From assembly GCA_023055505.1 (NCBI GenBank), contig JALIRH010000045.1, forward strand, positions 558,001 through 622,000: 64,000 nt of DNA, in the 5' to 3' direction. Shown in pieces: positions 25,649 through 36,200 of the stretch; the stretch's first letter is position 1, and each line of letters opens with the position of its first letter. The notes below the pieces were generated by a model. It saw only the letters and a list, made by a program, of their open reading frames with translations, searched no databases and had not been told where the DNA came from. The position numbers were made by a program, and so were the translations under genes. The DNA is from Callipepla californica brunnescens (Eukaryota; Chordata; Aves; Galliformes; Odontophoridae).

Positions 25649-26864
25649 GCTTCTTGGCCAGCCAGCTTTATTGTTCAAGTCCAAAGATAAAGCAGATACT
25701 CACACTTGCAAAAATAGTTAAATAGGATGCATTACCCCTAAAAGCAGACTGGTGCTGAAGGTGGCCGGGAGCTGCCTGCTGCCAAAAGCCAGCCTTGCAC
25801 GTGAACACAGTGGCCAGAACACAAAGCAGCACAGGGATGAGGAGCAGCAGTTCCCCCGTGCTCCTGGAAGCACCACAGGTCCTTCCTCCACACACAGAGA
25901 GGAGTTCAGGCAACGCTGCCACGGAGAAGGCTGGAAATGGCAGCTAATGAGCCCTTGTGGGGAGAGAGAAACCTCCAGCCCCTCCGCACAGCTCCTGAGT
26001 GGGGCTGGGCCAGATGGGAGCGACTGCTCACAAAGCCAGAGCATCCAAACCGGTCACAGCCTGCATTAAAGCATTTGCTCTGGCAGCCACTGTAGAAATA
26101 ACAGTCGATGTTCACCCACTTAGAACATCACGGAGCACCATTTTCCAGCTACCAGCATCGAGTTTCAGAACAGCATGAGGGCCTGACCAATTTGCTCCTG
26201 CTCTAGCTGACTCAAATCACTGCGCATTTCCCTTACCAGAGTCTGTGGGTGAAGCGATCTCATAGCTGGAGCTCATATATTTTTCATGTGATTTCCTTTC
26301 TCTTGCTGCAGAACAGCACTCGCCCTTGCTGAGGGCAGAGTCAAACCCTACTCTTTCAGCCAGAATGGAAACGTAGCGTTGTTCCTGGCAGCACAAATGA
26401 ATGTATTTGCAAATACATTTTTCAAGGCTAGTGTAAATTCACATTCATCCTGTAGCAGCATGTCCGTAACTGCGTGGCAGAAAGGGGCTTTGCTCCGTTC
26501 TCCAATCATAACGTGCTGCTGCTGCAGCCCCTGGATGCAGCCCATTCAGAAGCCCTTTTCTACCCCTTGCTTTGCTTTAAGTAGAAGTAAAACTGATCAA
26601 CTTGAAACACAAACATCATCACTTCACTGTTCTTTGGTACAACATTGGCCACAAGAATGACTGGGACATTTGACACCACAAGCACATGGCAAAATCTGAC
26701 TTTAAGAGGTGCTTGAAATTTCTTTTTTTGCTACGTAAAATTAAGGGAACGCTTCCGCAGAACCGCTCACCAGCCACGTGCCCAGAATTCTGCTGCTTTT
26801 TAAACACACACCATATTCATAACTGACAGTATCCCCTTAGAGTCCAATGAGCAAACCCAACTGG
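25649..26864 (-). other. CCDC43 3'UTR (inferred)
   Basis: Minus-strand sequence after the CCDC43 stop. It ends near the minus-strand AATAAA at 25667-25672. No other coding exon recognised. Confidence 0.55.
25667..25672 (-). terminator. Candidate CCDC43 poly(A) signal
   Basis: TTTATT on the plus strand, so AATAAAGCTGG on the minus strand, about 1.2 kb after the CCDC43 stop. Confidence 0.55.
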
Positions 26865-29800
26865 CTATCGCTTCCGCTCTCCTTTTTGTGTCCTTTTCTT
26901 CTCCTTCTCCTTCCGCTCCTGCTTGGCTAACTTGTCCTTCTCCCGCTGCAGTTTGTCTTGCTCCTTCTTCTTCTGGAACTCATCTCGCAGCAGCTCCCGC
27001 TCCAGCTTTCTGGCGTTCAGGACATCCTCCACATTGGTGTTTCGGAACAGCGCTGGTAGCGAGCTAAGGGCAGACAACGCGCTCTGAACACACGTCTTCC
27101 TCCTCTTGGTGTTCTGGGGCTCTGACTCTATAAGGATCAGCCACGATCCACCTACAGCAGAGCTCAGCTGCTCATTTCTCACCCGAGAGATCTGCAGGGA
27201 CAGGAATCCCGCAGCCACCAGCTCTACAAAGGGTGTTGCACAAAGAAAAGGAGCGTTTCTGACTCCCCTTTCTGCTTTCTCACCAAGCAGGTAAGGAATC
27301 TGGAAGTAAAATGAGGAAGGGAGAAAGGAAAAAGAATCTCTGCTCATGCTGTGATCAAACCTGCTTCCACCTGAAAGCTGCCAGCTGCAAAGCAGCAGGA
27401 ACGTCCCGGGTAACACCAACAAAAACATGGGGTCTTGGTTCGGGCAGCCATGCCCGTAGGTGCACCCCAGTTGTCTTATTTCTATTTCACTACAACAATT
27501 CCTGACATGATTTACCTCTCTGGACACCACTTAGAATCAAACTGATGTTTGGGAGAATTATCTGTGTTGGTAACATTGTGTGGAGCTTCAGAGAGGACAG
27601 GAGAGGAAAGGAAGGAGTAAAAGAGAGAAAAGGAAACGACAGGATCAGTGTCAGAAAGAATGGGAGATTCACAGCACACGCTGCCACCCTCCCCCAGGTC
27701 ACTGAGAATTCAAAGGATACATTTTTCTGATCCAATATTCACCGCTGTCGCAGTGGAGCTGTCCTGTTCATCGTCACCAGTGGGAGAATTAAGGAACAGT
27801 GAACACTGCTCATGGATCTGTGCCTCTGTAGTCACACTCAGATAAAACGCATCGGATCTCAGTTCCAGCAGGCCAGGAGGAAGAAGCTAAAAACTGACAC
27901 TGATGATCGAGAACAAAATAAGCATAAAGCCCCGTGTCTAACTCCCACCTGCACACAGCACTCCCTACGCTGGGACCTTCCATGCTGCTTTGCTGCGAAA
28001 AAGACAGACAAGCTTCTCCAATTCCTCCCCCAGACACTGCAAAGCTAGGAAGGCAACTTTAAACAAACAGGAAAAGGATATTCCTCCTCGTCCGTCACGT
28101 TGGCGTACTGGGCCAGGAGAGCTGCTTTCCTCTGCTTCTCCTCCTGCGAGATCTCCTTTGGCTTCACGACGATCCTGGCCTGCTTCTCCATCATGCTGGT
28201 GATCGCCTGGACCTCATCTGCAAAAAAAAGATGTGGAGCATCGGTCAGCACCGCAGCACTGAGGGCCCCGCCAGCAGCTGCCATGCCACGTTCACACACG
28301 GTTTTGCTTTTGTGCTCCGTTTAAAAGCTGGACAATTCAGGTTTTGGGTTTCAAACACTTCAGTTTTCTACCAAAAGTGAACACCCCGTACGTGTTTTCT
28401 AGAAATTACAATTGGGTACTGACACAGCATCACAGAACGCCTTAGGTTGGAAAGAAATGTTAGAGATCAAGCTCCAACACTGCTGCTGTGGGACTTCCCT
28501 TGGGACGTATCCTTCCGTGGAGTCACATTTCTAACAACCGAGCTAGGACATACTGCTCGCATCCTTCTGGGACAAATAAGAAAAATCCCTCACTTGCTGT
28601 GCCTCACCTACGGCGTCCAGCAGCATCTCCAGCAATTCCTATCTCCTGGCTACAAAAAGGGGGTGCTGACTAGCGTATCTTCCTGTCCTCAGCCAAAGGC
28701 AAAGTCACAGGCCAAGGACAGATTGCTTCCGTGAACTTTCAGGCAAAGGCACTCAGCAGCTGTGTGCTGCAACGCTGAGATTTGGTCAAGAGAAGTGCTA
28801 CGTAAACGCAGGGCTCACCACAAGGGCCCAATGGGGACAACAGTTTGCAGCACAACTTCGGGCAATGACAGCATTCTGTCTGCACCACAGCCAACAAAAA
28901 AATGCAAAGCAAACAAAAAAGGGCTTCGGCCAAAAGGGACACTGCATCGTGACACACAGCCCCGCAGCTGGAAGATCACTCAGCCACACGCTACACTTAA
29001 ACCTGCACATCTCCCACTGCGGGGTTTCGCTGTGCTCCAGAGGAGAGAAAAATAAAACAAACACTTTTTTCCCTCTGCAGGATTATGAGCCTGAAGAGCA
29101 GCACAATGCTAGTGGCACAGTGGCAGCCCCAAGAGAACCCACTCAGCCTCGGTTCGTACTTCAAGACAAAGCAGTACAGAAGCCACGGCAACGAGAAGCA
29201 AGTCAGCTCTGTCAGCTCTGCAAACCACGAGCAGCACTGAGCTCAGCTCCACAGCTCTCATCTGTGTGCAGCCCCGCGCAGTACTCGTACCACACGGAAA
29301 GGTGCAGTGAGCAGTGACACTACCTTCTTTTTCCTCTTTGGCGTCGACAATCTGAGATTCAGACCACTTCTCGACTACTTCCCTGCACACATCATTTAAG
29401 ACATCTTCTTCCTAGTGGGGGGAAAAGAGGCTTCTCAGTCTTAGAACAGAGCTGGTCTGCTATAAAGAAGCACAAATCAGATACAAGTACCAGCTGCGAA
29501 GGATCAGAGCACCCACCAGCAGGCTCAGGTACAGCCTGCACATGAAATCTGACATTAAATGCACAGTGCAACTTTTGTTAACCTGGAGGCAGCAGCACAG
29601 TGCGTGCCACGACACACACCTGCTGGCTCAGCTCGGGACGAGGCAGCCCTGATCACCACTCAAACAGCACAGCCTTCCTGCTTTCCCTCAGCAGCAGCTC
29701 GACACCTAGGGGTCAAATCAGGCAGCAAAGCAATGGTGACCCAGCGAGACCTGTTCTACTGCCCACGACCTCTGCCTGCCCTGTCTATGCCGAAGGCAAG

Positions 29801-32800
29801 CTCTGAAGACTGCAGGTGGCTCCATACCCTCTGCCTACAAGGAAATTTCCAATGAAGGCATGCCACAGCTGGGCCTCAGCTGTCTGTGTTTCCCCACCTT
29901 ACCCAGCTTGACACGCACTGGGATCTCAAAGACAGCACACCAAACCCCTGCACAGACCTCCCACAGCTAAGCACAAAGTAACAGTGAGGTGACAGGAGAA
30001 CCAACACGGTAATACCATCACACAGAGCACCCAGAATCGAGACCACAGCACGGGGAAGGGGGTCCCCGGGTGAGGGGGAGACACTGTTAGAACGGACGTG
30101 TGGGATGCTCGAGCGTGTGGGAGAGCAGGTGATGTGCAAAACAGAAGGATGAAGGGTTTGTGACTCACATCAGTGCCACACACCACGTTAAGACAACAAT
30201 TTGCCTTTAAGCAGAGTAAACCCAGAGGGCAGGATGATGCGCAACCTGCCAGGATGGAGCATGCAAGCATGGACCTAATGATCTCCAGAGGTCCCTCGCA
30301 GTCCCTGCGACTCCATTTTCACTTGGTGGGTGGGCTGCCCTAAGCACCGGGAGCACGAGCCCACTGGAATCAGGTCTGGGAAAGTGGTCGGCAGCTTTAT
30401 GTTCAGCCAGGAAAGACACACTCCCTGCAGGCCTGGTTTCAGCATCCAGGAGGATGAAAACTGGGTAAGGAATGACAAAGGAACAGCGGTAAGCAGGAAG
30501 GAAAGTGAACTGCAAGAAGATCGAAAACGATGACAGATACCTGTACCCACTAATGAGAATGTGAGCAATACCAAAACAATGCGTTTGTGTACCAGTGGAG
30601 CACTTCAAGAGAAAAGAACACAAAAATGAGACACTCCTGCTGCCCCTGAAACATGATGCTACAGGGACTTCATATTCTGAAAGGAATAAAGACCAAGACG
30701 ACAGCATGCAAATGGATGTGAATGAAACGACAGAAAAGAAATACAATGCAACAGTCGACATGGAAAGAAGAAAAGAGAGGGACCACCGCAGCACACGGAG
30801 CATTCACTGAATAGCACTCCTGTCTCACCACTGTCTGGATAAGGACTCTAACAGCCCACGGGAGACTCCCTCTCCATGTACAGAGCCAAAGAATAAATGC
30901 TCCAAACACTGCTGTACATCAGGCAGCTGGGGACACAACAATTCCCAAAAGAACGAGGAATTTTGTCGTTTTAGGGGTGAGTAACCACAAGAAAAAATAA
31001 CTGGAAAATACACAAGAACAAAGTGATCCAGAGACTGAGATCGAAAAGCAGAACAGAACAGAACTTGATTTGAAATATATCAGTTTGGATAAGCTCAGGG
31101 ATCATGCCAATAGGGTCAGCTCTGAGGAACTGGGGTGTGAGCAGAGGCTGCATGACATTTCTTTTAGTGAAGATGGCGAAGGCCAACAAAAAGAAGACCA
31201 AGAATCTGTACGAAGATCAATGAGAAAAGAGGTGGGAAGAAGGACCCCAAATCAACCACATGAAAACTGTGTCAGAATCTGTATAGAGATAAGCACAGCA
31301 ACTACACATACAGTGAAAGCATACCAAGAAAAAGGATGTCAGAGGGTTCAAGGGGCAAAAAGCTGTAGATAATCAAACTGAGTGAGAGCGTGTGAGTGAA
31401 GCTCAGCCCTGCCAGAAGAAAACAGACGGAAGATACGGGACTGCCACGAACACACGCTGCATTACAGGCAGATGCATGTGAAACCCACACAGACAGCACC
31501 GACAGCACCTCGGCACTAAAGAGAAAAGAGATCAGAATGCAACGCAGCCGATGGCAGCACCACTTAGTGACTGCTGCTCCTGGGAGTCCAGGCACAGGGC
31601 TACAGTGACAGCTACGCTTCTTTTAGGAGCAACTGCACTGCTGGCGCTGCAGGGAGGGGAAGTGATGAATGGTAGCGAAGAGGAGCTCTGTTTTAGGAAA
31701 AATGGTTTTTAAATGGCGAGCAGGCACTTAACAGAAGGAATTACAGTTACCCACAAGAACAAAAATCTGATTCCAGTGACCAAGTCCCATTGGGTTTTAT
31801 GCTCCTGCATGGATCATTTGGAGAAGACCAGTGGCAGCAGCTGAGCAGACTGCTGCTACACATCAGCAAGCATTGCCTACTCAGCACTTCACACCAAAGA
31901 ATTAAGGATGGAAAAGACCTTTCAGATCATCAACCCCAACCCACGCCCACCGTGCCCATGGACTGCATCCCTCAGTGCCACACCTCCAGTTCCTGACCAC
32001 CTGCAGGGATGGTGACTCCCCCACCCCTGAGTGTGCCAACACATCACCACTCTGAGAAGAATTTTTCCACATATCCAATTTGAACCTCCCCTGAGGCAAC
32101 TTGAGGCCATCACCTCTCGTCCTATCACCTATGTACAGCAGGGAGTCCAGACACGTCCTAGATATCTCCAGAGAAAGAGACTGTTCCAAAGCTCCCTCAC
32201 CCCGAGTAAAGAATTTCTTCCTTGCATTAGTGTGGAAATTCCTGCGTTCCATTTTCTGCCCATTGCCCCTCGTTCTATTGCTGCACACCAACAAAAAGAG
32301 CCCGCCCCCATCAACTCCTGTGCTCTGGGTGTCTATAAGCAGCGATGGCATTCCCCACTCAGCATTCTCTTCTCCAGACTGAGCAGTCTCAGCCCTTCCT
32401 CACACAGACGCTCCAGATCCCCGGTCATCCCTTTGGGGGTATTCTAGGGAGATCCTCGCGGAGCCCGAACCGAGGAACCTCACCACGCTGCTCTCGGTGC
32501 AACCCGCAGCTGCTGGATGGCAGCGCTGCCCTCCGGCGTGCCAGCCGCACCTTCCCTGAGGGCGGGCTCCGTCCCTCCGTCCACAGCACTGACGAAGACA
32601 CCGACAAAGCTCGGCGGAGCCCTCCACGCGCACCGCGCCCTTCGTCCCCGCGCCGAGCTCCGCGGCTCCGCCGTCCCCGCCGCCCTCACGCATCCCGCCG
32701 CTCCCTCACGCCCTCAGCGCCGCAGCCCCTCACCAGGCAGGCCGCCAGCACGCCGCGCAGCGCCTCCAGCCGCTCCGCCTCGCCCTCCTCCTCGCGCAGC

Positions 32801-32898
32801 AGCCCCGCGATGTACGCGCCGTACACGGCGCGGTCCAAGCCCAGCGCGCCGAGCCGCGCGGCCAGCCAGGCCCCGAAGCCGCCCGGCCCCGCCGCCAT
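26865..32898 (-). CDS. CCDC43: CCDC43, conserved coiled-coil protein
   Basis: Function poorly defined; a small conserved animal protein. Coding exons on the minus strand: 32898-32734, 29411-29324, 28217-28082, 27779-27721, 27052-26865. They total 636 bases in phase, 211 residues (human about 224). Matches: [24 protein letters not shown] (short N-terminal helical domain, about 7-30), [30 protein letters not shown], and [19 protein letters not shown] in the C-terminal basic coiled coil, which ends [11 protein letters not shown]. The acidic linker [20 protein letters not shown] is encoded by the 59-nt exon 4, which lies between two introns with U12-type signals. The protein starts in a GCCGCCATCTTG (YY1-type) context shared with the divergent DBF4B promoter. 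Confidence 0.93.
27053..27720 (-). other. CCDC43 intron 4, U12-type GT-AG
   Basis: The donor right after exon 4 reads GTATCCTTTG, a perfect match to the U12-type GT-AG donor. The acceptor is GCTACCAG before 27052. A plausible branch region CCCTTAGC lies about 12 nt upstream of the acceptor, which fits the short branch-to-acceptor spacing of U12 introns, but it is not a perfect TCCTTRAY. Junction phase is 1 and the resulting EKSLFRNTN matches human DKLLFRNTN. Confidence 0.8.
27780..28081 (-). other. CCDC43 intron 3, U12-type AT-AC
   Basis: The donor is ATATCCTTTT, the AT-AC minor-spliceosome consensus. The acceptor is CCCAC, and TTCCTTAAT (27796-27788 on the minus strand) is an excellent U12 branch site ending 7 nt before the terminal AC. 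No GT donor near the end of exon 3 gives a workable junction. Using AT-AC restores frame (GA|T = Asp), and the linker aligns with the human acidic linker. Length 302 bp. Confidence 0.88.
28425..28490 (-). mobile_element. Short CR1 3' end
   Basis: In CCDC43 intron 2: ACAGCATCACAGAACGCC then TTAGGTTGGAAAGAAATGTT resembles the reverse-complement CR1 terminus. Similarity fades after about 60 bp. Confidence 0.5.
29412..31885. other. CCDC43 intron 1, mostly unrecognised
   Basis: No conserved exon seen. A worn plus-orientation CR1 end is suggested at about 30262-30300 (CTAATGATCTCCAGAGGTCC). An A-rich, purine-biased block occupies about 30480-31380 on the plus strand. Open frames here lack recognisable domains. 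Confidence 0.5.
31888..32435 (-). mobile_element. CR1 LINE fragment in CCDC43 intron 1
   Basis: AATTAAGGATGGAAAAGACC near 31900, then the typical reverse-complement CR1 text through CTGAGGCAACTTGAGGCCAT (32092) and CAGACTGAGCAGTCTCAGCC (about 32376) to ACACAGACGCTCCAGATCCC. It is cut off at the CpG island that carries CCDC43 exon 1. It lacks the 3'-terminal ATTCTATGA repeat. Confidence 0.8.
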
Positions 32899-33240
32899 CT
32901 TGCCGCGCTCCCGCCCCTTCCGCCGACGGGCGCGAAAAGCCGCTTCCGGCGGCGCGCGCGCGGAAAGGGGGAGGGCGGCGCGGAGCGGCGGAGCTACGGC
33001 GGCCGCGGAGGGTGAAACTTGGCGCGGGACGCGCGCGCGGCCCTCGCGGCCACCGTAGCGACCGGCGGTCGGAGCGGGGCGGGGGGAGGGGGGAATTTAA
33101 ACGGCGGAGCGGCGCGGCGCGTTCTCCTCCGGTATGGCGGCCGCCGCGGGGCCTCTCCGCGGGAGGACCTTCTTCCTGGACGTACCCAGCGGGTGGGCGG
33201 CGGCCGAGCTGGCGGCGGTCATCCGGCACCTGGGGGGGGT
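32440..33240. other. CpG island covering CCDC43 and DBF4B first exons
   Basis: Very GC- and CpG-rich throughout, including both first coding exons and the shared promoter. The long open frames on both strands are composition artefacts caused by scarcity of A/T-rich stops. Confidence 0.8.
32899..33133. promoter_or_regulatory. CCDC43/DBF4B bidirectional promoter
   Basis: Only 235 bp separate the CCDC43 ATG (minus, 32898) from the DBF4B ATG (plus, 33134). The interval is CpG-dense and has no TATA box. A YY1-type GCCGCCATCTTG overlaps the CCDC43 start, and GGGGCGGGG lies near 33076. Head-to-head arrangement with this spacing is typical of a shared housekeeping promoter; activity in both directions is inferred. 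Confidence 0.8.
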
Positions 33241-36200
33241 GAGTGGGCCGCGGCCGTGCACCGCCCGGTGCTCAGGGGCCGCGCGGGGGTCCCCTCCGCG
33301 GCCGTGGGGGTGGGGCGGACCCGGGGCGCCGCTCGGAGCGGGGACGCTCAGGTTGGAGCCTGGGAGGGATTCCTGCTCGGAAGCAGCGGCGGTGGGGTCA
33401 CTGTCCCCGGACGCGGTCAGGAGGTGCGGGGATGTGGCACCTGGAGGCTCCTAGGGAAGGCAGGGAGGAAGAATCGAGGAGCTGGGGACCGTGCGTGTCA
33501 GCTCTGTGCCTGGGAAGGTCATAGGTTCATAGATTCATAGATTCATTAGGTTGGAAAGGACCTACAAGATCATCTAGTCCAACCATCCTCACACCACCAT
33601 CCCTACCCACCGAGCTACTAAATCAAATCCCTCAGCACCTCATCTAAACGCTTCTTGAACGGTGCTAGGGACAGTACAGGTCACGGGGCAGATTGTGCTG
33701 GAAGGTGCCGTAAGGCACATGTGTGAGATGAGGGGGTGACCCGAGACAGCACGGCGTCACTGAGGGCAGGCTGTGCCTTGCCCGTCTGGAAGCCCTCTGT
33801 GGTGGAGCGATGGCATCAGTGGACAAAGGGCAACTGGTGTCACCCACAAGGACTTGTGCAAGGCCTCTGGCATGGTCCTGCACAACGACCTTACCTCCGA
33901 GCTGCACAGAGATGAGATAGAAGGCTGAACTGTTCATTGCATAAACAGTTGAATGGATGGCCACAGCCACAGGGCTGTTGTCAATGAATTCCTCCAAGTG
34001 GAGGCGACGATGAAAGCCCTTAAGAGGTCTATCTGAGACCTCTTCAGTATCTTTGTCAATAACAAGGACAATGGGATTGAGTGTACACTCAGCAGTTTGC
34101 AGACAACACCATGCTGAGCGGTGCAGCTGACACCACAGAGGGATCTGAACAGGATCAAACACTGGGCACATGAGAACCCCACGAGGTTCACCAAGGCCAA
34201 GGCCAGGGTGTTGGATATGAGTACAGACTGGAAGAAGAGCTTGAGAGCAGCCCTGCAGAGAAGGACTTGGAGATTCTAGTGGGTGAAAAGCTGCACATGA
34301 GCCATCAGTATGTGCTCACAGCTCAGAAGGCCAGTAGTATTCTGGGGTGCATCATCAGAGAGGTGACAACAGGGAGAGCAGCTGACTGTTCCCCTCTGCT
34401 CTTATGAAGCCCCAGCTGGAGCACTGTGCCCAAGTCTGGGGCCACCAGTACAGGAAGAATGCGGAGCCATTGCAGAAGGTCCAGAGGAGAGTTGTGAAGA
34501 TGATCAAAGGGCTGAAGTACCTCTGCTACAAAGAAAGGTTGAGGGAAATTCCCTTGTTTAGCTTGGAGAAGAGAAGACTCAAGGAGACCTCGCAGCAGCA
34601 TTCCAGTACTTGAAGGGAATTGATTTTTTACGCAGTCTGTTGATAGATAGGAGAAGGGTGAATGGCTTTAAGATAGAAAAGAGGAGATCTAGGTAAGCTG
34701 TTGGGAAGAAATTTTTTATTCAGAGGGTGGTGAGGTGCTGGAACAGTCTGCCCAGAGAAGCTGTGGATGCCCCATATCTGGAGGCATTCATGGCCGGGCT
34801 GGGTGGCCCCTGGGCAGCTCGTGGCAGAGGGTTGTGACTGGATGATCTTAAAGATCCCTTTGAACCTAAGCTGCTCAATGGAGACATCCCCTAACCCACG
34901 TGGTGGGGATGGGTTGAGGTTGGACTTGGTGATCTTACTGCTCTTTTCCAACCTTGATGAATCTATGATTTACAGTGCTGGTGGCTGAGCCCTTCCACAG
35001 GGACCAGGGAAGTGTGGGGACTCCTCCATGGAGGTCTCCAGGCCACCTGGATGTGGCCCTGCTGGTAGCAGAGGGACCCTGAGGTGCCCACAGCTGTGCT
35101 GTGGTTGAGCTGTTGCTGTCTGTTTTCTGCTGTTTCCTTTCTGGCACTGAAGCATCCGTTCAAGTCCATCACTGCTTCATAGAATTGTTTTGAGTTGGAA
35201 AGGATCCTTTAATGCCATCTGTCCCACTGCCAGGGACACCCACAGCTCCATCAGTGCTCAGAGCCCTATCCAGCCTGACCTTGAGCATCTCCAGAGCATC
35301 CATCGCCTCTCTGGACAACCTGTGCTAAAGCCTCACATGTGTAATTGTAAAAGACTTCATACTTATATCCACTCTAAATCTCCTTTCTTTTAATTGGAAA
35401 CCTTGTCCTACACATGCAGGTGTAAGCTCTTTGCTCTTACAATTTCATTTTGTGGTTGTTGCCCTAGGATTGTGCTTTGTCTGTCTAGGTTCTTGGCCGG
35501 GTTCACTTGCACTCTTTTTTTTTCCCCTTTTCTTCAGCCATACATCCATTGTTAACGTGGTGGTTTCCTTCTGCCTTCACCTGGTCATGTCGCCAGCCTT
35601 CCAAGGAATGCTCTTCAGTTTGTGTCTTCCAATCTGAGAAACACTCTCTCGTGCCACTTCCACAGTAGTTGGAAATAACTTCATCCTTTTGACTGTCCCT
35701 CTGGCTTCTTAGCAGACATCTCCTCGTGTCACCTCCCCCTGAAATGCAGTCCTCTTCTGGCAGAGTTCTCATTCCTCCCACCTTCGTGGAGGTGCTGTAT
35801 TTGGGTGCACCATCCACCAGCAGTCATTGCCCAAGCCTCTGTGCTGGGGGATTTTGGGGCACTCTTTTCCTGCAGCATAATTCACTGCTGTGGGGCAGCC
35901 AGTGATGCTTCTGTGGCACCACACTGTGTGGGGCAGCAGGATGGCCTTGTTCAGCAGCTGTGACTTCAGACTGCACAGATTTGTATCCTCCTGTGAACTT
36001 CATACCCTATATCTGCTTCCTCTGAGCTTCTGCTGAGCCTGTTGTTAGTGCCCTAAATGAGGCTTTTTGGTTTCTAGCATCTTTCTTCATCTTCTGCCTT
36101 CTGTGCAAAGGTGTGTATGTGTTGCTGGAGTACTTCAGAGCTGCTCTGTTTTGTCTTTTGCTACAGGTGACTGAAAGCTTCCTAAGCAAAGAAGTCAGCT

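Noticed and set aside
28045..28081. Read-through of CCDC43 exon 3 into [16 protein letters not shown]
   Set aside because: This tail is the AT-AC donor region read as coding; the spliced product matches the conserved linker and coiled coil instead.
32345..33242. Frames of 170-240 codons rich in Arg, Pro, Ala on both strands
   Set aside because: They overlap the CpG island and real first exons; composition, not coding, keeps them open.
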